This document shows positions 35,311 to 47,113 of a stretch of DNA of 64,000 nt, piece after piece. A program made the position numbers and the translations under genes. Source of the stretch: Chionoecetes opilio (lineage: Eukaryota > Arthropoda > Malacostraca > Decapoda > Majidae); contig JACEEZ010020549.1 of NCBI GenBank assembly GCA_016584305.1, forward strand, positions 37,501 to 101,500. Reading direction: 5' to 3'. The number at the start of each line of letters is the position of its first letter. Position 1 is the first letter of the stretch. The notes under the pieces were generated by a model, which was not told where the DNA came from, searched no databases, and was given only the letters and a program-made list of their open reading frames with translations.

Positions 35311-36250
35311 AGAAATGGCCTACGCCGACATAAACTTTATTTTAGGCCGGGTCTATGCTGGACGTTAAGGGGTTACGACGTTGTAAAAAAAAGAGATGGC
35401 CCGACGCCAGGGCGGATTTATTGTTGCGTGGCCCTAGGCCCGGTGGGAGTGCGGGGCCCTGAATGAATGGTTGGGGTAAAATTCTAGAGTCCTTTTCCAC
35501 CCTTATTAGTGTTTCTTTTTTCACCTTCCACAGACCCCTCAGATACCTCTAAAACGTAATTATAAAGTGGGGAAGAGATTGGCCCCCTTCAAACGCCCCT
35601 CCCCCCTACACAACCCCCTGCCCTGGACCCCCCAAAATAAAAAATTTTCTAACCTAACCTCACTAAACCTAACCAATAACCTCCTACGAGATCTAAGGGT
35701 GGGAAAGGACTACAATGTTACCAGGTTAGGTTATTTATGTTAGTAATTTATTTTTTTATTTTTTAATCCCTCCCCCACTTTATTATTACGTTTTAGAGGT
35801 ATCTGCAGGGATTTGTGAAGGTCTGGATAAAATAAAACCACTAATATGGGGGGTAAAGGACCCTAGAATTTTACCAAATGTGATTCAGATTTCCTATTAG
35901 TTTAATTGAAACTTTTTCCACCCATATTTTAACATTATGTTGGTACTATTTGTTGGCATATTATGGTACATTGCAATGTAACAGTGTTCGAGCAAATCAG
36001 AAATGTCCAGCATTTCCGGATTTTTCATTGAAACTAATTTTTTCCTCTGGGGTGGCAGGGCCCTTGCGGGAGCGGGGCCTAGGCCATGGTCTACTCGGTC
36101 CCCCCTTAAATCCCCCACTGGCCGACGCCACAGGAAACTTTATTTTAGGGGGGTTTATGCTGTACGGTAGGTGTTAAGAATTGTAAAAAAAACAGAAATG
36201 GCCGACGCTATAGGTAACTTTATTTTAGGGGGGTCAATGCTGTAGACTGT
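35311..36250. repeat. Tandem ~75-bp repeat split by a hAT insertion
   Basis: Units starting GAAATGGCC(G/T)ACGCC and containing AACTTTATTTTAGG occur at 35311, at 35389 (continuing at 36121) and at 36192. The second unit is cut in two by the foldback hAT at 35408-36120. Confidence 0.78.
35408..36120. mobile_element. Foldback hAT non-autonomous element with 8-bp target duplication
   Basis: The left end is CAGGGCGGATTTATTG; the right end reverse-complemented is CAGTGGGGGATTTAAGG. Flanks CCCGACGC and GCCGACGC (7 of 8 identical) come from one repeat unit, so the empty site is visible in the neighbouring units. The arms pair internally: AAAATTCTAGAGTCC with GGACCCTAGAATTTT, and GATACCTCTAAAACG with CGTTTTAGAGGTATC. 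The whole element can therefore fold. No coding capacity. Confidence 0.82.
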
Positions 36251-36563
36251 AGTAGGATAATAATTGTCTGAGAATGGACAGGTAAAAAAAAAAAACCGAA
36301 AAAATCAAATACCGATAAACGTTAATATCGGTATTTTTGGGGCCCCGGTAATCGGTATACAAGTATCGTACACTGATACCGTGTGAGGACGGTACGGTAT
36401 TATTCCCGTAAACCGGTATCGGCAATTCCGGTATTGTCTTGATACCGCACAACCCTAGGCCGCGGTTATTTGGGGTGGCGTGGGAGGCTGGTGGCGGGAG
36501 GAAAGTGGCGGGAACAAGGAAAGATTATGATGTACGTGTACCAGACCCACTGCTGCCACCACA

Positions 36564-38088
36564 TGTAGGAGAGTATATCTCCGTAGGTGTAAGCAGGTAA
36601 ATGATAGGTAAGTGGACTGCTTTTGAAGTTATATTAAGGTACTGGTAACACGTATTTACAAAGGTAGTTGGAGTGGCACGTCCTCCCGCCTTGAAGATTG
36701 TAGGTCCTTCTGGCCAGAAGCCCAAAACACTTAAGACCTTTTTTTTGGTCTTATTCCAACTACGGTAACCCACAGCGCGGAAAGTCGCGTTTCGTCGTAA
36801 CGTGCCACTGGCAACGACTGCTCAAGACCGGTAATTAGCAGAGGACGGAATCCCCAGGCATGTTCATTATGCTTGGTTGCTATGAAATATCTTTTTTATA
36901 GGTGAATGTAGACATATGATTGGCATGTGGAATGGGATATTATTCATATAGATGAGTAAAAGAATGAATAAAGCAGGGACTCATCCCACGTCCTGGCAGC
37001 GGGCGGCCTTCGGCATGCAGCAGCAGCAGCAGGAGAAGCCCGTGGAGGTGGATATCGACACCAACTTCACCAGGGAGATAGATGTCTTTGGTAATATTTA
37101 GTAGGGGAGCGATAACCCCTTGAGGATATCCTATGATCCCTGGTGATATCCTATGGTGCTTATCACAGGCGTGGGACTGACTGTCTTTCTTCAGAAGGCA
37201 CAGGTGAGGCGGAATAACTGCGGGGTTTTTACTCAAAACCCTTGAAGTGTGGCGGCTGGAGCCGCCAGCTCTCCGCCACTGTGGGTTTTGGGCAAGATTA
37301 AACGTCTTATTACTCGTTATATATAAAAACACTTAGTGATTAGGGTGCGATGTTATATATACTGTCATTTATCTAAATCATGATAGCACTGTGGTGTCAC
37401 CTTAAATAAGGGTTATTTAAAAAGATGTTATGATTGAGGGCTGATGGCGGGCAGAGTGACTGAGAGGCCTTGCCGCGGGGCCTCCCCTAATCCACAAATA
37501 TTCACTATTTCACAACCCACACAACACACACCTTCTACCCACCAAAACACTAGCAACACAGGCTCCTTACTTATACAATCTTACTACTCTGATACATTAA
37601 AAACTCCTTAAAACGCAAGCATTCCGAATAAAACGAGAATTAGTTTTGAGATGACGGGGAAAGAGGCGGGGAGAGGCCAGTCCTGGCATGCCATTCTTGC
37701 CCGGAAATTTGTCTCGCTGACTTGTTATTTGGTCGAGAAGTTTTCAACTGTTTGTCATTGGCTTGTGACTGAATGACGCGCTTGATGACGTCATTCTCTC
37801 CTTAGCCAGTCACGCCTTCCGCACGCGTTAACGACCGAAAAGTTAGGCTTTGGAGTTTTCGTCGTAGGAAAGAATTCGGAGAGATGGTCGGTGGCTGGCG
37901 CAACTACCTTTGTTGCTGGTTCCTCCCTGGTGGTGTCGGTGGCTGCGTCCCCGCTGGCTCTTACCTGCGCGGAAACATTATAGGAATCCCTGCTAGGGAA
38001 CACATCTCACAGTTACCAGGGTACGAGATTTACGACTAATAAAAACAGACACAATAATATTAACTACATACAACAATATTATCCTACA
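36564..38088 (-). repeat. 5' LTR of the large Ty3/Gypsy element
   Basis: On the minus strand it begins TGTAGGATAATATTG at 38088 and ends TCTCCTACA at 36564. It is followed at once by TGTGGTGGCAGCAGTGGG, a typical primer-binding-site neighbourhood. The sequence then reads into the leader, across the hAT insertion, and into gag. A shortened relative lies at 18418-18811 in the same orientation. At 1,525 bp it is long for an LTR, and part of the middle could itself be an insertion. Confidence 0.65.
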
Positions 38089-38094
38089 TATATA

Positions 38095-38162
<68 letters not shown>

Positions 38163-38223
38163 ATATAATATATTATATATATATATATATATATAATAAT
38201 GAAGATAATTTATTTATTATATT

Positions 38224-38267
<44 letters not shown>

Positions 38268-38277
38268 TATATATATA
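38089..38277. repeat. (TA)n microsatellite
   Basis: Interrupted TA repeat between the 5' LTR and the Helitron array. Confidence 0.94.
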
Positions 38278-38900
38278 ATAGCCGCAAAGCCGCCCTCCGG
38301 GCGGACTTGTTGGTAGCTCCTGCGGCGGGCTATTGGTGGTGGGCTTTTTTCGGCCCACCACCTGTGTTTGGTGGGCCTTCGGCCCACCAAAACACGGGCT
38401 CTCCAGATAGGCCCCTTCTAAATTTTCCTGAAATCATGGATGTAGAAATGTATGTATTACCCCACCCATTCACTCACCCATTACCCATCACCCCCCACCC
38501 ATTCACTTCACCCATTACCCATCACCCCCCACCCATTCACTCACCCATTACCCATCACCACACACCCATTCACTCACCCATTACCCATACACCCCCCACC
38601 TATTCCCTCACCCATCACCCATCACCCCCCCACCCATTCACTCACCCATCACCCCACACCCATTACCCATCACCCCACCCATTCACTCACCCATTACCCA
38701 TCACACTACATCAAGGTTTCCTCAATTCTCGCAACCCACTTTTTTTTCGCAATTATCGCGTAATAGGCTGCTAAAAAAAGAAAAAAAAGGTGATCGGATC
38801 ATCTCATAATTGGGCTTAAAACCTTCCCTGGTCAACCCGGTTCCAAAAATGTGCCATATGAGGTGATTGCGCCACGGGGGCGGAAACCTATACCAGACAC

Positions 38901-38944
<44 letters not shown>

Positions 38945-39291
38945 GACAGACAGACAGACACACTTTCGCTATATTTACCATTACCCATCACCCCCCACCT
39001 AATCCGTCACCATCACCCATCACCCCCACCCATTCACTCACCCATCACCCCACACCCATTACCCATCACCCCACCCATTCACTCACTATTACCCATCACC
39101 CTACATCAAGGTTTCCTCAATTCTCGCAACCCACTTTTTTTTCACAATTATCGCTAATAGGCTGCTAAAAAAAAAAAGAAAAAAAAAGTGATCGAATCAT
39201 CTCAATAAGTGGGCTTATGACCTTCCCTGGTCAACCCGGTTCAAAAATGTGCCATATGAGGTGATTGCGCCACGGGGGGCGGAACCTATAC

Positions 39292-39323
<32 letters not shown>

Positions 39324-40697
39324 GACAGACAGACAGACAGACACACTTTCGCTTATATTTACCATTACCCATCACCCCCCACCTAATCCCTCACCCATCA
39401 CCCATCACCCCCCACCCATTCACTCACCATCACCCCACACCCATTACCCATCACCCCACCCATTCACTCACCTATTACCCATCACCCTACATCAAGGTTT
39501 CCTCAATTCTCGCAACCCACTTTTTTTTCACAATTATCGCTAATAGGCTGCGAAAAAAAAGAGAAAAAAAAGTGATCGAATCATCTCATAAGTGGGCTTA
39601 TGACCTTCCCCTGGTCAACCCGGTTCCAAAAATGTGCCATATGAGGTGATTGCGCCACGGGGGGCGGAACCTATACCACACACACACACACACACACAGA
39701 CAGACAGACACACTTTCGCTTATATTATTATACTAGCCGCAAAGCCGCCCTCCGGGCGGACTTTTTGGCTAGCTCCTGCGGAGGGCTATTTGTGGTGGGC
39801 CCTTGGCCCACCACCTGTGTTTGGTGGGCCGAAGGCCCACCAAACACGGACTCTCCAGATAGCCCCTTCTAACTTTCCTGAAATCACGGATATAGAAATG
39901 TATGTATTCCCCCCACCCATTCACTCACCCATTACCCATCACCCCCCACCCATTCACTCACCCATTACCCATCACCCCCCACCCATTCACTCACCCATTA
40001 CCCATCACCCCCCACCTATTCCCTCACCCATCACCCATCATCCCAACCCATCACCCCCCACCCATTCACTCACCCATCACCCCACACCCATTACCCATCA
40101 CCTCACCCATTCACTCACCCATTACCCATCACCCTACATCAAGGTTTCCTCAATTCTCGCAACTCACTTTTTTTCACAATTATCGCTAATAGGCTGCTAA
40201 AAAAAAAAAAAAGTGATCGGATCATCTCATAATTGGGCTTAAAACCTTCCCCTGGTCAACCCGGTTCCAAAAATGTGCCATATGAGGTGATTGCACCACG
40301 GGGGGCGGAACCTATACCAGACACACACACACACACACACACAGACAGACACACTTTCGCTTATATTTACCATTACCCATCACCCCCCACCTATTCCCTC
40401 ACCCATCACCCATCACCCCCAACCCATCACCCCCACCCATTCACTCACCCATCACCCCACACCCATTACCCATCACCTCACCCATTCACTCACCCATTAC
40501 CCATCACCCTACATCAAGGTTTCCTCAATTCTCGCAACCACTTTTTTTTCCACAATTATCGCTAATAGGCTGCTAAAAAAAAAAAAAAAAAAAATGATCG
40601 GATCATCTCATAATTGGGCTTAAAACCTTCCCCTGGTCAACCCGGTTCCAAAAATGTGCCATATGAGTTGATTGCGCCACGGGGGGCGGAACCTATA

Positions 40698-40738
<41 letters not shown>

Positions 40739-41097
40739 GACAGACAGACAGAGAGACACACTTTTGCTTATATTATTATAGATTACCCATCACCCCCCAC
40801 CTATTCCCTCACCCATCACCCATCACCCCCCACCCATTCACTCACCCATCACCTCACACCCATTACCCATCACCCCACCCATTCACTCACCCATTACCCA
40901 TCACCCTACATCAAGGTTTCCTCAATTCTCGCAACCCACTTTTTTTTTCACAATTCTCGCTAATAGGCTGCTAAAAAAAAAAGAAGAAAAAAAGTGATCG
41001 GATCATCTCATAAGTGGGCTTATGACCTTCCCCTGGTCAACCTGATTCTAAAAATGTGCCATATGAGGTGTTTGCGCCACGGGGGGCGGAACCTATA

Positions 41098-41134
<37 letters not shown>

Positions 41135-41162
41135 GACACACTTTCGCTTTTATTAATATAGA
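38278..41162 (-). mobile_element. Tandem array of six Helitron-like units
   Basis: On the minus strand, 5' ends are seen at 41162 (A|TCTATATTAATA), about 40782 (A|TCTATAATAATATAAGC), about 40370, about 39732, about 39360 and about 38976. Only two 3' terminators with the GC hairpin exist: CTAG|T at 39733-39736, and a near-match (CTAT) at 38278. The other units consist of 5' end, (TG)n, unique block and part of the minisatellite, and join head to tail. Their unique blocks are nearly identical, pointing to recent amplification. All proline/histidine/serine-rich open frames here are minisatellite shadows. Confidence 0.85.
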
Positions 41163-41180
41163 TAGATATATATATATAAA

Positions 41181-41184
<4 letters not shown>

Positions 41185-41275
<91 letters not shown>
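41185..41275. repeat. (CT)n microsatellite
   Basis: Pure CT run of about 90 bp after the 5' end of the Helitron array, followed by TG-rich sequence to 41375. Confidence 0.95.
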
Positions 41276-41277
<2 letters not shown>

Positions 41278-41459
41278 TGTGTATGCATGTGTACATGTGT
41301 GTGTATGTGTGTGTATAAGTATATCTGTGTGTGTATGCATATGTATATGCGTGTATATTTATATGCGTATGAATAGATTTCTTGTATATATATTTGGTAC
41401 AGGGTACTGTTTTGGAAATGGTTATTAGTCTTGCATTAACTTCTGATCTATTCATATAT

Positions 41460-41935
41460 TATAGTTTTTTTTTTTATCATAATTACTGTTCTTGTTATTG
41501 AAACTATCAAGATTACTTCAATCGGTATCTTTATTACTATTTATCATTATTATAATTAATTATTACTTTGATATTCAGTATTGATATTATTGTTACTATT
41601 ATGACTATTATTATCATTATTATTATTATATATATATATATATTTTTTTTCTTTTTTTTTCTCATCATTATTATTATCGATATCATTTTTATCACTATTA
41701 ATATTATCATCATTATTATCATTATTGTCTTCTTTTTTACCATTATTGCTATTATATTTATTTTGATTATTATCACTATATACCATAGTTATTATTATTG
41801 AGTCTTATTATTATTTTTACTATACACATATTTTGTTTTTTCTTCATTACCATTATTAGCGTTTTATTATTTTTTTATTATTATCATTATTATTACAGGT
41901 ATTGTTATCTCTTTTCTTACTTAAAATTATTAGGT
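41460..41935. repeat. (ATT)n-rich DNA
   Basis: Long degenerate ATT/ATC triplet sequence with a TA run (41630-41642) and T-runs. No gene. Confidence 0.85.
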
Positions 41936-42095
41936 ATGTCAATGTATAATTATCAATAGTCCACTTTAGTCCACGAGAGACAACGAAATTATCATAGCAT
42001 GAGGTCCATAAAAGAGCTTCGGCTTAATGGACCGTGGCTTATACGACTGTATGATTGATTATGAACACTATTGTATTACACCAAGCCAAATAAAC

Positions 42096-42124
42096 TATCA
42101 AGTATCAAGTATCAAGTATCAAGT

Positions 42125-42127
<3 letters not shown>
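42096..42127 (+). repeat. Four tandem ATCAAGT heptamers
   Basis: CAAATAAACTATCAAGTATCA... ends in four copies of a 7-mer, then (CT)n and (TA)n. A short terminal repeat after an AATAAA-like signal is what the 3' end of some non-LTR elements looks like. The upstream ~150 bp may be the tail of one. Confidence 0.5.
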
Positions 42128-42146
<19 letters not shown>

Positions 42147-42183
<37 letters not shown>

Positions 42184-42261
42184 CGAGTATATATATATAT
42201 ATATATATATTTATACATAAATTATATATATATATATATATATTTAAATATAAATATATTA

Positions 42262-42331
<70 letters not shown>

Positions 42332-42335
42332 ACAT
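42147..42335. repeat. (TA)n microsatellite
   Basis: TA repeats with CGAG and TTTA interruptions, preceded by (CT)n. Confidence 0.93.
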
Positions 42336-42584
42336 ATATGAAAAAGTTGGAGTGAGGAGGACGAGAATAAGACTATTACGAAGCATCCAGTATAGCCGTA
42401 TAGCGTCTCGTGAAGAACGGACATTGTCTGCAACTTGTCAGCTACACCCAATAAAGCAACAAGCTGACTATCAAAGTATACTTTCGCAAGAATTATCATG
42501 CCGTGTTGATTCGTTTAAGGTTGTGGAGTTACGGAACTGGATGGTTAAACTAAAAATAACGTATTACCATCAGGTATACAGCTG

Positions 42585-43182
42585 GATTACTACCGCGGTA
42601 TTACAATGCTTAGCGTGCCAGGCAAGGTGCTTGCCCATATATTGCTGACACGGATCTGCAGTCATCTGTTGAAGCCTCAGAGACCTCAGCAGTTTGGGGT
42701 TACGCCTGGTAAGTCAACAAAGGACTATATTCTAGCGTTTCGTGTCCTGGTGGAATTCCGACGTGAGTATCGACAGGAGATGCTTGCGGCCTATGTTGAT
42801 CGCAAGAAGGCGTTTGACTTAGTGCATCGTGTGTCACTATGGGATCTTCTGCGGCTTCGCGGGGTTCCTGCAAGGACTGTTGGTCTGGTGACTGGCCGAT
42901 ACTCTGGGACTCTGAGCGCTGTAATGTATGGGAGAGGTGTATCCATCTTTTTTCCTATGAATACAAGAGTGAGGCAAGGATGAGTCCTTGCCTCATAATT
43001 TTCACACTTGTAGGGGGACTGGTTTTGGGACAAATTTGTAGCCCAAAAGGATTGTGGAGCACCCCCTCGGAAATGCTAAAATAACTGAGAATCGTGGAGG
43101 TTTTTGGTAATGGTCACGACGCCTGCAGAGGAGGGAAAAGCCTTAGGGATTGAAATCCCCTGGTTAAAACCCAAGGGCCCTG
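42585..43182 (+). mobile_element. RTE-like non-LTR reverse transcriptase, copy a, fragment
   Basis: The frame from 42606 includes [34 protein letters not shown] (palm aspartate) and TRVRQG, matching in order the better copy at 61741-62319. It then decays, and is cut at 43182 by the LTR element. The polymerase FADD motif region is not readable. 5'-truncated. Confidence 0.83.
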
Positions 43183-44105
43183 TGTAAGCGAGAAAAATGG
43201 GTTAAACCTTTTGACTCATGAGAGAAGAGTTTTACGTTGAGTGGGGGGGGTTTAAAGTAATATATAAATGGCAAGTTTTAAATGTCGTCTTTTCCCCTTC
43301 ATCCTCAGTTTGAAAAAATATATAATATATATTTTTCCGACAATACTTTGTGCCGGGATAGTGGTGACGTCAGCAGGCAAGCCGGCAGGGAGGCAGGTAG
43401 CCATATTAGTTGTCTCTGTCCACGTCTCCAGCTGGTAAAACGTGTGGGGAGGTGTGGTATCAACCCTGTTCAAGGTATGTGCGGGAAGTGTATTGGTGGG
43501 GATGTAGAGGAGATTGATTATTTATCTGTTATAGCATGAAAGCTCATGGCCATATGTTATTTATAGGGTTTTAGGGAGCGGGGTGAAGCTGACGGGGTGA
43601 GCAGCTGTGAGCTGTGGGAGCAGCTGTGAGCTGTGGTAGCTGAGTGGATGACCCTGGAAACACCTATGGATACAGCTAAGGCCATGTTTTCATAGCTGGA
43701 GTGGGTGTGTATAGATACTTTACACAGTGATTCAGTGTGACGGGAAAGTTACACAGTGAGTCAGTGTGACGGAAAGTTACTCAGCGATTTAGGGTGAAGG
43801 AGTTATAGGGTTTTGGTTAAGCACGAGCTGAGAGTCGCGTCGTGTCGTAGTTCATATTATTAAGTATATTTTTGTGTTGAAAAACCTTATGTTAAGGAGG
43901 GAAGTGGTTACTGGTGAATCAGTAAGTGATAATATACTGATATTCTGTTAACGAGTTGTTTATTCAGACCCATTAGTACTCACATATTCTCTTAATCTTA
44001 TTTTTTTTTTCCCATTTATTGTGGGTGGTGGCAGCGTAATAGCCAGGATTGTGGAGCCCTTCGAGTTAACGTCAAAGCTATACAGCTATAAAGGGGGGCG
44101 CTACA
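43183..44105 (+). repeat. 5' LTR of the LARD-like element
   Basis: Contains TATATAAAT near 43260, followed about 45 bp later by a CTCAGTTTG initiator-like site, a plausible LTR promoter. The same arrangement is in the 3' LTR near 45642 and 45690. Confidence 0.82.
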
Positions 44106-45564
44106 TAATGGTGGCAGCTGGTTTGGATCCATTTCATGGTTTCCCTTACCCACGCGCTAGATAAAGACATAGATAAAGACAGTAGTGATGGCCTGGCACA
44201 TGCCGCGAGACAGTAGTGATGGCCTGGCACATGCCGCGGCGGGGAAGTGTAAGGGTGCTGCAAGGAACACGCACGCCTAAGACCCGCTGTTGACAATGAA
44301 GGTGAAGTGGGTAGTGAAGGTAGTGTGGATGTGGGTGATGTGGGTAGCGTGTATGTGAGTGGATGTGGATAAGGATGTGTGTGGATGTCGGGTGGATGTG
44401 AATGGATGATGAGGGTATTATTGTTTTGTTAAAGGTATGCATGTGGATAATGATGTCGAGTGGATGTGGATGGATGATGAATGTGTGGATAGAGGGCTTG
44501 TAAGCCACCACCTAGACAATGTCATGTAAAAGGTACGGTAAGGTTAGGTTGCCGTACCTTACGGTGAGGTTAGGGTTAGGTTAGGGTAACAGCTGGTATA
44601 AAGTAACAAGGAATTTAACGTATAGATAACACTAATGTAGGACAAGACGCCCCGGCAAGTAAGCAACTTTTGCGGGTTGTCGTGGCTGTAATAGCCACCT
44701 AAAAAAAAAGCAAAAGTGGTAGTAATGGAGGAGGAACTTGAACAACCACCTTGAATAGAGAGAGGAGGCCAGTGAGGAGATACGTGATTATTATAATGAC
44801 AGATGGTAAGTGTTAATCTCTAGTGAGAAAGAGATTAACTTTCACCACTTTCTCTAGTAAGAGAGAGAAAGAGATTTTGATGAAGGTCCCCTAGAAAGAT
44901 TTGTAAAGGTTAGAAAACTTGCTTTAGAGGGTGTACATAGATTGCACTAAACACTAAACCCGCAAGGGATGTCGTGAGACCCGAGGATGTGCTTGGCTCT
45001 GAGCTTTGCTCGTTGGGTGATTGACAAAGGAGTATGTATGCCTCAATGAGGAGGTGAGCCTTATCCCAAGCTACAGAGGGTATGGAGTAAATCCGGTCGT
45101 GATTTCTCCCTACGCGCCTATGCCTAGGTTAAGTAGGGTAAAAGAATAACCATTACAGACTAGAGGGATGAGTCCAGTCGCGACTCTATATGGCTTCGGC
45201 CTAGACAAATAAGAGAGGAAGTGAGAAGGTTCTCATTTCAAGGGAGTAAAGTCATTACATTAATTATGTATTCCCCAAACTGATTAAATCTGCTCTTGGT
45301 GAGGGAGGTGAAGAAGTTAAGAATGCATTACTGTTTAATTATTGTGTTTGTAAAGTTCATTGGAAGAATTGTATTGTCCAGCTTAAGTGTATTTGTTTGT
45401 CGGTGGATAGAAGACCCTATGTGAATTTAAAAAGAAGAGGAGTCATGATTTGGGGTTATGTATATGATATTATTTTTTTTAATATATACTTAGTTAGATA
45501 TCTGATAGGATGCGTGCTGCAGGACTGAGGAACAAGGAATTTTTTTTGGGGGGGGAAGAAGCCA
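44106..45564 (+). other. Interior of the LARD-like element
   Basis: Holds a 32-bp duplication (GACAGTAGTGATGGCCTGGC near 44178 and 44210), GGATGTG-type repeats (44320-44480), and a short TTAGG/TTAGGG stretch (44545-44595). AT-rich sequence follows with no recognised protein. Confidence 0.6.
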
Positions 45565-46472
45565 TGTAACGCGAGAAAATGGGTTAAACTTTTTGACTCA
45601 TGATTGACGAAGGGTTTACGTTGAGTGGGGGGGGGTAACGTAATATATAAATGGCGAGTAATTAAATGCTCGTCATTTTCCTTCACTCCTCAGTTCTGAA
45701 TCACTATATATATATATATATTTTCCGACAATACTTTGTGCCGGCGATAGCTGGTGGCGTCAGCAGGCAAGCCGAGCAAGGGAGGTAGGTAGCCATATTA
45801 GTTGTCTCTGTCCACGTCTCTAGCTGGTAACACGTGTGGGGAGGTGTGGCTATCAACCCTGTTCAAGATATGTGCGGGGAAGTGTATTGGTGGGGATGTA
45901 GAGAAGATTGATTATTTATCTGTTATAGCATGAAAACTCATGGCCATATGTTATTTATAGGGTTTTAGGGAGAGGGGAGAGGTTCACGGGGTGAGCAGCT
46001 GTGAGCTGTGGGAGCAGTTGTGAGCTGTGGTAGCTGAGTGGATGACCCTGGAAACACCTATGGATACAGCTAAGACCATGTTTTCATAGCTGGAATGGGT
46101 GTGTATAGATACTTTCCACAATGATTCAGTGTGACGGGAAAGTTACACAGTGATTTAGGGTGATGGAGTTATAGGGTTTTGGTTAAACACGAGCTGAGAG
46201 TCGCGTCGTGTCGTAGTTCATATTATTAGGTATATTTTTGTATTGAAAAACCTTATATTAAGGAGGGAAGTGGTTACTGGTGAATCAGTAAGTGATAATA
46301 TACTGATATTCTGTTAACGAGTTATAGATATTCAGACCCATTAGTACTCACATATTCTCTTAATCTTATATTTTTTTCCCACTTATTGTGGGTGGTGACA
46401 GCGTAATAGCCAGGATTCTGGAGCCCTTCGAGTTAACGTCAAAGCTATAAAGCTATAAAGGGGGGCGCTACA
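45565..46472 (+). repeat. 3' LTR of the LARD-like element
   Basis: Collinear with the 5' LTR over its whole length with scattered substitutions and short indels. It directly abuts the poly(T) that marks the 3' end of the minus-strand jockey-like LINE. Confidence 0.85.
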
Positions 46473-46627
46473 CTAGTGTTTTTTTTAATTTTTTAATATT
46501 TTTTTTTTAACATCACAAAGGACTGGGCAAGGGCACAACAAAAATGGGTTACACAAAGCCCGTTTAGTTGCTAGTCCTTATAAAGAAGATAGTAAGATAA
46601 TTAAATAAAAAAGAGGGGTGAGCCAAT

Positions 46628-47113
46628 TTAGTTCGGAAGGTGTCTTGTTACTCTTCTTTTGAAAAGATTTAAGTCATAGGAAAGTGGAAAAATAGAAACA
46701 GGAAGAGAGTTCCAGAGTTTACCAGTGAAAGGGATGAAAGAATAAAGATACTGATTAACTCTTGCATTAGGAAGATGGACAGAATAGGGATGAGAATGAG
46801 TAGAAAGTCTTGTGCAGCGAGGCCGCGGGAGAGGGGGAGGCATGCTGTTAGCAAGTTCAGAAGAGCAGTGAACATGAAAATAACGGTAGAAGAGAGCAAG
46901 AGAAGCAACATTGCGGCGGTGATTTAAAGATTGAAGACAGTCAGTCAGAGGAGAGGAGTTGATAAGACAAAAAGCTTTTGACTCGACCCTGTTTAGGAGA
47001 GCTGCATGAGTGGATCTTCCCCAAACATGTGAGACATGCTCCATACATGGGCTGATAAGGCCCTGTAGAGAGCAAGCAATTGGGAGAGAGAAAAAAAAGG
47101 ACGCAGACGCCAC
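46628..47113 (-). pseudogene. LINE ORF2 C-terminal domain, 161-residue open stretch
   Basis: The longest clean piece of this family in the window. SKAF-type RT sequence ends upstream; this part includes VWGRSTHAALLNRVESKAF, the tryptophan-containing GKLWNSLPVSIF motif, and the FKRRVTRHL end followed by a stop. The equivalent region of copy A (16600-16975) is recognisable but corrupted. The function would be template binding during target-primed reverse transcription. Confidence 0.82.

Larger units (their letters stand above)
30372..36457. mobile_element. Large hAT-like non-autonomous element with 8-bp target duplication
   Basis: GGCCGCGG flanks both ends (30364-30371 and 36458-36465). The left end reads CCTAGGGATGTGCACCGG; the right end, reverse-complemented, reads TAGGGTTGTGCGGTATC. 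Both have about 150 bp of subterminal DNA packed with CGGTAT/ATACCGG motifs. TAGGG-type ends and 8-bp duplications are hAT features. The 5.8-kb interior has no transposase frame and is filled with microsatellites, a G-rich minisatellite and another hAT. Two separate end fragments are a less likely reading. Confidence 0.65.
43183..46472 (+). mobile_element. LTR retrotransposon without polyprotein (LARD-like)
   Basis: Two direct repeats, 43183-44105 (923 bp) and 45565-46472 (908 bp), begin TGTAA(G)CG and end GGGGCGCTACA. The 5' repeat is followed by TAATGGTGGCAGCTGG (primer-site-like). The 3' repeat is preceded by a purine run, TTTGGGGGGGGAAGAAGCCA. The 1.46-kb interior has no gag or pol similarity. 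LTR pair, TG...CA ends, primer site and polypurine tract without proteins fit a large non-autonomous LTR element. Flanking target duplications do not match, so one flank may be rearranged. Confidence 0.82.

Noticed and set aside
36998..37095. Possible captured exon with five CAG (Gln) codons between AG and GT
   Set aside because: Splice-like dinucleotides and a short polyglutamine run are weak evidence, and the sequence lies inside an LTR copy; a longer minus-strand frame is equally open.
38307..40974. Long open frames rich in PTHSLTHYPSPP
   Set aside because: They are translations of the ~30-bp C-rich minisatellite inside Helitron units. The same composition appears in all three frames and in every copy.
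38278..41162. CRISPR-like array of repeats and spacers
   Set aside because: Units are 390-700 bp, tandem and without unique spacers; eukaryotic context with Helitron termini explains them.
44545..44595. TTAGG/TTAGGG stretch as interstitial telomere
   Set aside because: Only a few imperfect units inside an LTR element; too short to support a telomeric origin.
43178..46477. 5-bp target duplication for the LARD-like element
   Set aside because: Left flank CCCTG and right flank CTAGT do not match.
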